Source: Flavobacterium sp. LHD-85 (lineage in GTDB: Bacteria; Bacteroidota; Bacteroidia; Flavobacteriales; Flavobacteriaceae). From it: a DNA stretch of 64,000 bases. Under the pieces are notes generated by a model. It had not been told where the DNA came from. It was given only the letters and a program-made list of their open reading frames with translations, and did not search any database. A program made the translations under genes and the position numbers. The stretch spans positions 1 to 64,000 of the forward strand of contig NZ_JAVFVR010000015.1 of assembly GCF_030929595.1 (NCBI RefSeq). The letters run 5' to 3'. Positions 44,355 through 52,615 of the stretch are shown here, piece by piece (position 1 is the first letter of the stretch; each line of letters opens with the position of its first letter).

Positions 44355-47300
44355 ATGAATGGCAATTTTAAAAGAAACTTATTAATTAGTTCACTCGTCT
44401 CACTGCTTGTGCTTACGATTAGTTCTGTAGCTTCATTTATTAGTATCAAAAGCTTATTAAACAGCAACTTTTGGGTAAATCATACTCAGGATGTGATTTA
44501 TAACCTGAATGAAGGTTCTTCGATTATTACAGAAGCGCAAACTAGCATGAGAGGATATCTGCTCACGGGAGATGAGCAGTTTGTAGAACGATTTAATGAG
44601 GCTGAAACCAAATCAAATAGTTATTTTGTGAAATTGGATGAGCTTACAGCAGATAATCCTTCACAGAGAAAATTATTAGAAGAATTAAGCGAAAAACGTT
44701 CTGGTTTCTTCAAATACTTAAATAATCAGATTGTAAAAAAACGTTTGAGCAAACAAGCGCTGGTTTTCGATTTGAATGAAGGAAGAAATATGATGAACGA
44801 AATGAGGGCGATCATCAAAAAGGTTGAAAATACAGAACAAAAACTTTTGGACGAACGTAATTCAAATTCAGAACGTTACGGAAGATATAGTTTGGCTTTA
44901 ATTGCCATTGCTTTCTTTATAGCCTTTCTTATTTCTATTGTTTTCCTTATCAGAATTCTGAAAGATTACAACGAGAGGACTTTATTGCAGCAAGAATTAA
45001 TCAAAAAGGATAAAGAAACAGCTGAAAGACTTCAAGTAATTAGCGGTATTGCCACACAAATTTCTAAAGGAAATTACGATGTTAAAATTGATGATAGAAA
45101 AGCCGATACGCTAGGAGCTCTTGGATCTTCTATTCATGAAATGAAAGATTCTTTAAAAAGTTCATTTGATTTATTATCTCAAAAAGAATGGCTCCAATCG
45201 GGTGTTGCGACTTTAAATGATAAAATGTTGGGAGAAAAAACCATTCAGAAGTTATCTAAAGATGTAATCGAGTTTTTGTGCCAATATACCAACAGCAGCG
45301 CTGGAGTTTTGTATGTTGTAGATGGTGAAGAATTAGCTGTTACGGGAGGTTATAGTTATATTCCGAGCAAAAATAGAGAAAGAATTAAAAAAGGCGAGGG
45401 GTTGATTGGGCAATCTATTGTTTCTGGAAAAATGTTGGAGCTAAAAACACTTTCTCCAGACGATATTCAGATTAATTATGCTTTGGGAGAAATAAAACCA
45501 ACTCATATCGTGGCATTGCCATTGATGGATTTTAAGATTGAAGGAGCTGTGGAGCTGGCTAGCATATACGGATTTTCTATGCTGCAGCTTGAGTTCTTGA
45601 ACATTGTAGCCAATAATATCGGAATTGCGATAAAAGCAACTCAAAACCGTAAAAGAGTAATGGAGCTTCTGGAAGAAACCAAATCTCAGGCAGAAGAATT
45701 ACAGATTCAGCACAGCGAGTTGGAAGCGATAAATGCTGAATTGGAAGCGCAGACCGAAAAACTGCAGGCTTCTGAAGAAGAGCTTCGCGTACAGCAGGAA
45801 GAATTGGAACAAACCAACGAAGAATTGTCTGAAAGAAGCGTTTTATTAGAAGAAAAAAATACCGAAATCCAAAAGAAATCAGAAGCTTTGGAGTTGACAA
45901 CTCGTTATAAATCGGAGTTTTTGGCCAATATGTCGCACGAGCTGAGAACACCGCTGAATTCGATTTTATTATTGAGCCGTTTGCTATCTGAAAATAACAA
46001 TAAAACGATGAACAATGAAGAGATTGAATTTGCAAAAGTGATTCAAAGTTCGGGAAATAGTTTATTGGGCTTAATTGATGAGATTCTGGATCTTTCTAAA
46101 ATCGAAGCGGGTAAAATGGATCTGGAATTCTTGGATGTTTCGACTAAAGAAATTACAGATAACCTTTACAATCTTTTTTATCTAGTTGCAAAAGAAAAGG
46201 GAATTAATTTTGAAATTATTGCCAAAGAAGCGCCAATTGTTATTAAAACAGACAAAATGCGTCTGGAGCAGATTTTGAAAAACTTGATTTCGAATGCGAT
46301 TAAATTTACTGAAAAAGGAACCGTTTCTCTTGAAATTAAAGTTGATACAGACGATGATAAAATAATCTGTTTTATTGTAAAAGATACCGGAATCGGAATT
46401 CCGTTAGAAAAACAGCCATTAATTTTTGAAGCATTCCAACAAGCCGATGGTTCAACAAAACGCAAATATGGAGGAACAGGTTTAGGATTATCTATTAGCC
46501 GTGAGCTGGCTAAATTATTGAGAGGAGAAATTATTCTGCACAGTAAAGTTAACGAAGGAAGTACTTTTACATTGTGCCTTCCTGTGTTAGGATTTGCGAT
46601 CAATAAAATTTCAGTGAATAAAATTCCGCATGCAGAAGAAATCGAAGTAACAACTGAAAGCGATGAGGAAAAACCAAAATACATCAGTGAAGTTATTCCC
46701 GAAGAAATTGAAGATGACAGAGACTCAATTGCAGAAGGCGATAAAGTCATTTTGATTGTAGAAGACGATATCAATTTTGCAAAATCACTATTGGCTTTCA
46801 CTCAGAAAAAAGGATACAAAGGAGTAGTGGCGGTGCGAGGAGATTATGCCTTAAACTTTGCATTAATTTATAGACCTATCGGAATCTTATTGGATATCGA
46901 ATTGCCTATCAAAAGCGGCTGGCAGGTTCTAGAAGAATTAAAAAATCATTCTCATACCAAACATATTTCGGTACATATCATGTCTTCGCACAAACTGAAA
47001 CAGGAAAGTCTGTTAAAAGGAGCGGTAGATTTCTTAGACAAACCAGTTGCTTTTGATAGAATTCCAGACGTTTTCAAGCGTATTGAACACATTATAAACA
47101 AAGAATCGCAAAAGGTTTTAATTATTGAAGATAACCCGAAACATGCAAAAGCGCTGGCGTATTTCTTAGAAACTTATAATATTAATTCTGAAATAAAAAG
47201 TGAAGTTTCGGCAGGTTTATCGGCTTTAGGAAAACAAGAAGTTGATTGCGTAATTCTCGATATGGGAATTCCAGACAAACAGGCTTACGAAATTCTAGAT

Positions 47301-47921
47301 GGAGTTAAGAAAAGTCCAGGTTTAGAAAATCTTCCGGTAATTGTGTTTACAGGAAAAAGCCTTTCTATAAAAGAAGAACTGAAAATTAAGAAATATGCCG
47401 ATTCTATTATTGTAAAAACGGCACATTCGTACCAAAGAATGCTAGATGAGGTTTCACTTTTCCTTCATTTGGTAGAAAATAAGAAAGAAGGCAATAACGC
47501 AAAAGAAAGCAGTAAAAAACTGAATTCTTTAAACAATATTTTATTTGAGAAAAAGGTATTAATTGTTGATGATGATGTGCGAAACATCTATTCGCTTTCT
47601 AAAGCGTTAGAAGCATTTAAAATGAATGTGATTACGGCTTTTGATGGAAAAGAGGCAATTAAGATTCTCAACGAAAATCCAGATACAGATGTTGTGCTTT
47701 TAGATATGATGATGCCGAATATGGACGGTTACGAAACAGCCGAAAAAATAAGGAGCAATCCTAAATTTCTTAACTTAGCCGTAATCGCTGTAACGGCAAA
47801 AGCTATGACTGGCGATAGAGAAAAATGCATTAAAGCGGGAGCTTCAGATTATATTACAAAACCGGTCGATGTCGATCAATTGTTATCGCTGCTTCGAGTT
47901 TGGTTATACGATAAAATCTAA
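44355..47921 (+). CDS. Membrane hybrid histidine kinase: CHASE3-HAMP-GAF-HisKA-HATPase-REC-REC-REC
   Basis: A 1188-residue protein. TM1 at 10-30, CHASE3 at 35-165 (TEAQTSMRGYLLTGDEQFVE), TM2 at 175-198, HAMP at 200-260, GAF-like domain at 275-420, a Glu-rich coiled coil at 425-515, HisKA with His528 in MSHELRTPLN, and HATPase_c at 620-740 (DTGIGIP, GGTGLGLSI). Three receivers follow with Asp847, Asp969 and Asp1117; the second has LDMGIPD and a degenerate end (KTAHSY instead of K-P). The chain suggests a multistep phosphorelay. Downstream receiver, cheR and cheB genes are tightly linked. Confidence 0.94.
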   Translation: MNGNFKRNLLISSLVSLLVLTISSVASFISIKSLLNSNFWVNHTQDVIYNLNEGSSIITEAQTSMRGYLLTGDEQFVERFNEAETKSNSYFVKLDELTADNPSQRKLLEELSEKRSGFFKYLNNQIVKKRLSKQALVFDLNEGRNMMNEMRAIIKKVENTEQKLLDERNSNSERYGRYSLALIAIAFFIAFLISIVFLIRILKDYNERTLLQQELIKKDKETAERLQVISGIATQISKGNYDVKIDDRKADTLGALGSSIHEMKDSLKSSFDLLSQKEWLQSGVATLNDKMLGEKTIQKLSKDVIEFLCQYTNSSAGVLYVVDGEELAVTGGYSYIPSKNRERIKKGEGLIGQSIVSGKMLELKTLSPDDIQINYALGEIKPTHIVALPLMDFKIEGAVELASIYGFSMLQLEFLNIVANNIGIAIKATQNRKRVMELLEETKSQAEELQIQHSELEAINAELEAQTEKLQASEEELRVQQEELEQTNEELSERSVLLEEKNTEIQKKSEALELTTRYKSEFLANMSHELRTPLNSILLLSRLLSENNNKTMNNEEIEFAKVIQSSGNSLLGLIDEILDLSKIEAGKMDLEFLDVSTKEITDNLYNLFYLVAKEKGINFEIIAKEAPIVIKTDKMRLEQILKNLISNAIKFTEKGTVSLEIKVDTDDDKIICFIVKDTGIGIPLEKQPLIFEAFQQADGSTKRKYGGTGLGLSISRELAKLLRGEIILHSKVNEGSTFTLCLPVLGFAINKISVNKIPHAEEIEVTTESDEEKPKYISEVIPEEIEDDRDSIAEGDKVILIVEDDINFAKSLLAFTQKKGYKGVVAVRGDYALNFALIYRPIGILLDIELPIKSGWQVLEELKNHSHTKHISVHIMSSHKLKQESLLKGAVDFLDKPVAFDRIPDVFKRIEHIINKESQKVLIIEDNPKHAKALAYFLETYNINSEIKSEVSAGLSALGKQEVDCVILDMGIPDKQAYEILDGVKKSPGLENLPVIVFTGKSLSIKEELKIKKYADSIIVKTAHSYQRMLDEVSLFLHLVENKKEGNNAKESSKKLNSLNNILFEKKVLIVDDDVRNIYSLSKALEAFKMNVITAFDGKEAIKILNENPDTDVVLLDMMMPNMDGYETAEKIRSNPKFLNLAVIAVTAKAMTGDREKCIKAGASDYITKPVDVDQLLSLLRVWLYDKI

Positions 47922-47938
47922 TCTTAAAAAATCTGTAC

Positions 47939-48304
47939 ATGGAAAAGAAAAAAGTATTGATTGTAGATGACGATTCTAGAAATATTTTTGCTTTAGTAAA
48001 TACTTTAAAAGCAAAATCTTTTGACTGTTTGTCTTGTTTAAGTGCCGAAGAAGCCCTAAAAATATTGGCAAAAGATAATTCGATTGATGCCGTTCTGATG
48101 GATATGATGATGCCCGAAATGGACGGTTATGAGGCGATTCCGCTTATTAAAGCCATTCCGTTGCAAGAGAATACTTTTGTAGTTGCCGTAACAGCGCAAG
48201 CTATGGCAGGAGATAAAGAAAAATGTTTACAAGCCGGGGCAGATGCCTATATCTCAAAACCTGTTGATGTGGATAAATTACTTCAGATCTTGAGAGAAAT
48301 TTAA
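47939..48304 (+). CDS. Single-domain response regulator
   Basis: A 121-residue CheY-like receiver: acidic DDD near residue 9, phospho-acceptor Asp55 in AVLMDMMMPEMDG, Thr in AVTAQAM and Lys in YISKPVDVD. It closely resembles the third receiver of the preceding hybrid kinase, so it may have arisen from it by duplication. It lies 17 bases after that gene and 7 bases before cheR. Confidence 0.93.
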   Translation: MEKKKVLIVDDDSRNIFALVNTLKAKSFDCLSCLSAEEALKILAKDNSIDAVLMDMMMPEMDGYEAIPLIKAIPLQENTFVVAVTAQAMAGDKEKCLQAGADAYISKPVDVDKLLQILREI

Positions 48305-48311
48305 ATGAATT

Positions 48312-49124
48312 ATGATTGAAGATATTGAATTGGAAACTCTGATTAATGAAGTTTACGAATATTATGGTTTTGATTTTGGAAGTTATTCAAGAGCATCACT
48401 TAAAAGACGTGTAAGCAGGGTATTTACTTTGGATGGATTCAAGCATTTTCATGAGTTTTTGTCTAAAGTTCGAACCGATCCAGAATATTGCAAAAGAATG
48501 ATTGACGAAATTACGGTTAACGTAACAGAAATGTTTCGTGATCCGTCTTTTTATCTAACCCTTCGAAAAAAAATTCTTCCTTTATTGGGAACCAAACCTT
48601 TTATCAGAATCTGGCATGCCGGCTGCTCTACAGGAGAAGAAGTGTATTCGATGGCCATTATGCTTAAAGAAGAAGGGTTGCTCCACAAATCATTATTGTA
48701 TGCAACTGACATTAATGCGACGGTTTTGGAAACAGCCAAAAGCGGTATTTTTCCATTGCGAATGATAAAAGATTACGCAGATAATTACCGTGAAGCGGGC
48801 GGTCAGGAAGATTTCTCAGATTATTATATTGCCAATTACGGGTTTGCAAAGTTTAATGATAATCTATCTGAAAAAATGGTGTTTTCTCAGCACAATCTGG
48901 TTTCAGACACTTCCTTTAATGAGTTTGACCTCATTTTATGCCGCAACGTTTTAATTTATTTTGATAATAATCTGCAAAAAAGAGTAGTCAATCTATTTGA
49001 TGACAGTCTGGCTGTTTTGGGCTTTTTGGCTCTCGGAACAAAAGAAACTATAAAATATTCTATATCTCAAACCAAATACAAACAATTTGATAAAGAGAAA
49101 ATATGGAGAAAAATAAAAGAATAG
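48312..49124 (+). CDS. CheR-type protein-glutamate O-methyltransferase
   Basis: A 270-residue protein. The N-terminal CheR helical domain (YSRASLKRRVSRVF, TVNVTEMFRDPSFY) is followed by the SAM-dependent fold (IRIWHAGCSTGEEVYSMAIM, YATDINATVLETA, DLILCRNVLIYFD). It would methylate glutamates of a receptor or of another signalling protein. No methyl-accepting chemotaxis receptor is visible here. Its end overlaps the start of cheB by 22 bases, indicating translational coupling. Confidence 0.93.
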   Translation: MIEDIELETLINEVYEYYGFDFGSYSRASLKRRVSRVFTLDGFKHFHEFLSKVRTDPEYCKRMIDEITVNVTEMFRDPSFYLTLRKKILPLLGTKPFIRIWHAGCSTGEEVYSMAIMLKEEGLLHKSLLYATDINATVLETAKSGIFPLRMIKDYADNYREAGGQEDFSDYYIANYGFAKFNDNLSEKMVFSQHNLVSDTSFNEFDLILCRNVLIYFDNNLQKRVVNLFDDSLAVLGFLALGTKETIKYSISQTKYKQFDKEKIWRKIKE

Positions 49125-49702
49125 CAAATTGTAAAGTAGTTATAATTGGAGGTTCGGCAGGAAGTTTACAGGCATTATTACAGATTTTGCCATTTATAGA
49201 TAAAGCAATTTCTTTTGCAATTGTGATCGTCGTTCACAGAAAAAACTCAGACGAACAAACCTTGGAGGATTTAATTGCTTTAAAATCAAAAATAGAAGTC
49301 AAAGAAGTAGAAGATAAGGTAAAACTAAAACCAGGATTTATTTATATCGCCCCTTCTAATTATCATTTATTATTTGAAAAAAACGAAACCTTATCTTTAG
49401 ATACTTCAGAAAAAATAAACTACAGCAGACCAAGCATTGATGTTTCTTTTGAGTCGGCTGCAGAAGTTTACAGCGAACATTTGGTAGGCATTTTACTTTC
49501 AGGCTCCAATTCAGATGGAACAGTTGGATTGAGGGCAATTCAGTCAGCTGGCGGAATAAGCGTAGTGCAGAATCCGCTTTCTGCAGATATGCCATTTATG
49601 CCCAATAATGCCATTTTGCATACAACGCCTGATTTTGTTTTAAGCACCGAAGAGATTTTGGAGTTTATAAAAGAAATAAATCAAGAAGCAGAGGTTGATT
49701 AG
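49103..49702 (+). CDS. CheB-type methylesterase lacking a receiver domain
   Basis: 199 residues comprising only the esterase/deamidase domain. Catalytic triad Ser18 (IGGSAGSLQ), His45 (VVHRKNS) and Asp138 (SGSNSDGTVG) is intact. Classical CheB has an N-terminal receiver; here none is attached, but a free receiver is encoded two genes upstream. It would remove the methyl groups added by CheR. Last gene of the operon; intergenic repeats follow. Confidence 0.92.
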   Translation: MEKNKRIANCKVVIIGGSAGSLQALLQILPFIDKAISFAIVIVVHRKNSDEQTLEDLIALKSKIEVKEVEDKVKLKPGFIYIAPSNYHLLFEKNETLSLDTSEKINYSRPSIDVSFESAAEVYSEHLVGILLSGSNSDGTVGLRAIQSAGGISVVQNPLSADMPFMPNNAILHTTPDFVLSTEEILEFIKEINQEAEVD

Positions 49703-49970
49703 AAGTGTCACCCCTCTGGGGCTTTTCGGAGACGGATAAATTATTTGCTATAAATATTTAGCTTCTCCGAAGCTTTTTGTCAAGTAAAAAATCACAGGGG
49801 ACGAAATATTTATAGCAAATTTTTCGGAAACATTTTTTATGAATCCATCCAACTATAATTAACATTTGGAGACATAGATTAAGCTATAATTAGTCCCAGA
49901 GGGACGAAATATTTATAGCAAAAAATTACACACATGATCAAGAGCTCCAGAGGAGCGAAATATAATTTTT
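49703..49970. repeat. GGGACGAAATATTTATAGC-type intergenic repeats
   Basis: The words GGGGACGAAATATTTATAGC (from 49797) and AGGGACGAAATATTTATAGC (from 49899), and the inverse GCTATAAATATTT near 49748, form a repeat cluster with flanking CCCCTCTGGGG and CCCAGAGGGA palindromes. A related GAGGAGCGAAATATAA word lies at about 49952. No gene is seen in this gap. Confidence 0.75.
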
Positions 49971-49988
49971 TTGCATAAAAAAGAGATA

Positions 49989-50750
49989 CTATTTCTCATC
50001 TTCAGGAAGAACCACTTTGTTAAGTTCTGCCTCTTTTTCAGCTCTTCTTTGGGCCGCTTTTCCTTTTCCGATTGGAATTCCCGCCGTAACATACAAAGAT
50101 CTGTTGTACTGATTATTTGGCCCATCGCCTTTCATTACGGTAACAAGGCCATAGTAGTATTGAACCGTAATATTTAAACCATTTCCAACATTCATATGAT
50201 AGCCGGCACCAAAAGCAAGTCCCGCATCTATGACATGAATTTGGTCTCTAATATTTTTCTTGTAAACTACATCGTCATCATTGATTTCATTTTTAAACTC
50301 ATCAAATGCTTTAGCTAATAAACCAAATTGCGGCCCTGCTTTGAGATAGATGTTATTTTTGAATTGGTATTTAATTAAAATGGGAACATTAAAATATCGT
50401 ATTTCACGATTTACATGTCCGCCGGCAAAAGTATTGTCCAGATTTTCATCATTTAAAGAATACACCGGAATATCCTTGGCTCCCATAGGCGATTTTACAA
50501 TTACGCCAGTATTAATCATCCACGCTGGATTTTTTCTAGATCTCAGATCAAAATAAAAACCAAGATTAAAACCTGGGTTTAAAGCAGAAGATCCCATGTT
50601 GGAAATGGTAGAAAAATTTGCGCCACCTTCAAGACCAAATTCTAAAAACTCTGAATTGAGTTTGTCTCCAAATATTAAGGAAATCAAGACTTGGGATCGT
50701 GCTGAGGTAATGCAAAAGAATGTGATAAGGATTAGAAAACCTTTTTTCAT
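49989..50750 (-). CDS. Outer-membrane beta-barrel protein (PorT/OmpA-like)
   Basis: A 253-residue protein. Signal peptide FLILITFFCITSARSQ, then an outer-membrane beta-barrel domain: FGLEGGANFSTISNMGS, YFNVPILIKYQFKNNIYLKA, DAGLAFGAGYHMNVGNGLNI. A charged C-terminal tail (QRRAEKEAELNKVVLPEDEK) follows the barrel, which is unusual because such proteins normally end in a strand. It lies 12 bases after the next gene on the same strand, so the two form an operon. Confidence 0.82.
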   Translation of the reverse strand: MKKGFLILITFFCITSARSQVLISLIFGDKLNSEFLEFGLEGGANFSTISNMGSSALNPGFNLGFYFDLRSRKNPAWMINTGVIVKSPMGAKDIPVYSLNDENLDNTFAGGHVNREIRYFNVPILIKYQFKNNIYLKAGPQFGLLAKAFDEFKNEINDDDVVYKKNIRDQIHVIDAGLAFGAGYHMNVGNGLNITVQYYYGLVTVMKGDGPNNQYNRSLYVTAGIPIGKGKAAQRRAEKEAELNKVVLPEDEK

Positions 50751-50762
50751 ACAATTTCTGAA

Positions 50763-51884
50763 TTAAAGTCCAAAACGGTACTGAAGACTGCCCAGAACTT
50801 GTGTACGTGAGCCTAAGAAACCGCATTCTGCACGAAACATAAGATGTCTGCTGAATTGATATTGAGACCCAATAATAAAGTTCCACATATCTTTAGGTCT
50901 TTTTTGAAGCGAATATTGAACAGAAGAGTCTCCTACAGTACTTAGAGCTCCATCAAGAGTTGCTAAGAAAGTTCCCGCTCTATCTAAAGCGCGATCGGCA
51001 GTGTTATGTTTGGCAATGTTTACAGGATTTTTTTGTTCAGCAGGTGTTAAACCGTCCCACCAAGCATCTACTTTTGTCTGGTTTTCTGATACTTTTTGAA
51101 GACCGCTATCTACTTTAGCCTGTGCAGTAGATACGTCAATAAAATCAGATAAAGGTAAATCTCCATTAGTATCTCCAGAAATATGAACTCTAAAAGCTCC
51201 AACCCAAACTGCTATATTGGTGTCTGGCTTCTTGAATTTAAATGTTTTTCCTAATCTTGGACCAAAAATATAAGAGAATGCAGGTTTGTCCAGAGAACTA
51301 ATATCGGTCCAAGCCATGTTCATATCGAGTGCAAACCAGCCACCTCCAATACCAATTGTTGGTGTCATACCTATACCAAAAGTTGTGGCATCAAAATTTG
51401 CTTTGGTGCTGAAATTAGCAATTTCAGACCAATTGTTATCGGCATCAGGAACCCAGATGCCAGCGTTTATTTTTGTTGCCGTTTTGGCTTTTCCAAAAAT
51501 TCCATAAATATTTAAAAATGGAAGCAGCCATACATCGGGTCTAATAGTAAGTGCGCCAGCTTCAACCGTAGATTTATCAAATCGTACAATTTCATCTAAG
51601 TTATATTGCGGACCATGATTAAAACCAATATTTAAATCATTAATAACAATTTCAGATTCCTGCCAAAAATAATTGACAGAAACTCCAGCAGAATAAGGAA
51701 GCTTGTAGCCTTTCTGAGCTACTTTTTCTCCCCAGATTGGTAGAGCGTACGGGTATTTTTCGACTTTAAGACTGTCTTTTAATTCTTCATTTTTCTTTCC
51801 TACAATTTTGTCGGTATAAACCTGTCCGAAAATTTGCATGCTAAATAGTAATAAAAAGGCTGATATTAGTGTATTACATTTCAT
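50763..51884 (-). CDS. Outer-membrane beta-barrel protein with helical insert
   Basis: A 373-residue protein with signal peptide LISAFLLLFSMQIFGQ. Glycine- and aromatic-rich strands resemble an outer-membrane transporter family (IGMTPTIGIGGGWFALDMNM). Residues about 250-320 (AQAKVDSGLQKVSENQTKVD and onward) look helical, inserted between strands. It ends in YRFGL-type strand sequence. Family not named with confidence. It precedes the PorT-like gene in a probable two-gene operon. Confidence 0.75.
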   Translation of the reverse strand: MKCNTLISAFLLLFSMQIFGQVYTDKIVGKKNEELKDSLKVEKYPYALPIWGEKVAQKGYKLPYSAGVSVNYFWQESEIVINDLNIGFNHGPQYNLDEIVRFDKSTVEAGALTIRPDVWLLPFLNIYGIFGKAKTATKINAGIWVPDADNNWSEIANFSTKANFDATTFGIGMTPTIGIGGGWFALDMNMAWTDISSLDKPAFSYIFGPRLGKTFKFKKPDTNIAVWVGAFRVHISGDTNGDLPLSDFIDVSTAQAKVDSGLQKVSENQTKVDAWWDGLTPAEQKNPVNIAKHNTADRALDRAGTFLATLDGALSTVGDSSVQYSLQKRPKDMWNFIIGSQYQFSRHLMFRAECGFLGSRTQVLGSLQYRFGL

Positions 51885-52058
51885 TGATTAGAGTGTTTTA
51901 ATGTTAATTAATTAAACTGCGAAAAATAAATATGTACTAATGCTGTTGTGAGAATCTTTTTATCGGTATGCTAAATAGGCTTTATAATAATTAAAGATTA
52001 AGGCTTAATAATGTGTTAATTAGTGTTAAAGTTAACGAAATTTTCTTACCTCCAATAA

Positions 52059-52091
52059 AAAATGATAAGAAAATGATAAGAAAATGATAAA
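52059..52091. repeat. Three tandem 11-bp units
   Basis: AAAATGATAAG occurs three times head to tail, the last with one change. The third copy supplies the ATG of a small open frame. Confidence 0.9.
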
Positions 52092-52167
52092 AGGAGTAAA
52101 AATAATTTCTGCATTATTTTTCGTGCTTTTATTTCTAGAATTATTGGAGCCAATTAAAAAAAAATAA
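52084..52167 (+). CDS. Possible 27-residue membrane peptide
   Basis: A short frame starts in the last AAAATGATAAG unit and encodes MIKGVKI then a hydrophobic ISALFFVLLFLELLEP helix and KKK end. It stops 16 bases before the DUF6660 gene. The amphipathic charge pattern resembles small membrane proteins. There is no independent evidence of translation. Confidence 0.3.
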   Translation: MIKGVKIISALFFVLLFLELLEPIKKK

Positions 52168-52183
52168 TTGTATTTTTACAGCT

Positions 52184-52507
52184 GTGAAATGGATAACAGT
52201 CATATTATCAATTTACCTAATGGCATTGTCTAATATGCCATGTGCTGATATGGAAGTAAATAGTGCTATGCATAAAATAGCTCAGTTTGCCTCAGAAGAC
52301 AATCATTCGCATGATAAAGACAATGATTTATGCTCTCCATTTTGTGCCTGTAATTGTTGTGGCGCACAAGTTTTAAGTTACCATTCTGCTGTAAGTTTTG
52401 AATTTCCTAAGGCTTACAATCAAATTTCAGTTGCTTTACCAAGTTACAGTTCTGTTTTTATTTCCAATTTCTACGGAAGTATTTGGCAGCCCCCTCAAAT
52501 AGCATAA
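52184..52507 (+). CDS. DUF6660-type secreted Cys/His-rich protein
   Basis: A 107-residue protein from a GTG start. Hydrophobic leader WITVILSIYLMALSNMPC, then a His/Asp segment (DNHSHDKDNDLC) and Cys cluster CSPFCACNCCG, ending in a beta-rich part. Such residues suggest metal binding in the periplasm. It directly precedes the CzcA-type pump, an arrangement typical of flavobacterial metal efflux loci, so a metal chaperone or sensor role is likely but inferred. Confidence 0.78.
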   Translation: MKWITVILSIYLMALSNMPCADMEVNSAMHKIAQFASEDNHSHDKDNDLCSPFCACNCCGAQVLSYHSAVSFEFPKAYNQISVALPSYSSVFISNFYGSIWQPPQIA

Positions 52508-52515
52508 TGATTATG

Positions 52516-52600
52516 CCTGTTCGATAAAGATCGAAAACGGGCGAGAGAGTTGTGGACTTTCCACACGTTTACAGACAATTTAATTGTCTAATTTCTCACG
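52516..52600 (+). promoter_or_regulatory. Structured leader with three hairpins before czcA
   Basis: Between the DUF6660 stop and czcA start lie three perfect small hairpins: TTCGAT/ATCGAA (52520-52535), TGTGGA/TCCACA (52551-52565) and AGACAATT/AATTGTCT (52573-52589). The words GAGAGA (52542-52549) and TTTCTC (52592-52597) could close the latter two into a multibranch. It could be a regulatory RNA element; no known class was recognised. Confidence 0.45.
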
Positions 52601-52615
52601 TCATTATATATTCAA

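Noticed and set aside
45577..46035. 152-codon minus-strand frame inside the hybrid kinase
   Set aside because: It is antisense to the coiled coil and HisKA domain and has no recognisable family.
46178..46801. 207-codon minus-strand frame inside the hybrid kinase
   Set aside because: The plus-strand frame encodes clear HisKA, HATPase and receiver motifs; the opposite frame matches nothing.
49703..49970. Insertion-sequence remnant after cheB
   Set aside because: Only short repeated words are present; there are no transposase residues and no target-site duplication was found.
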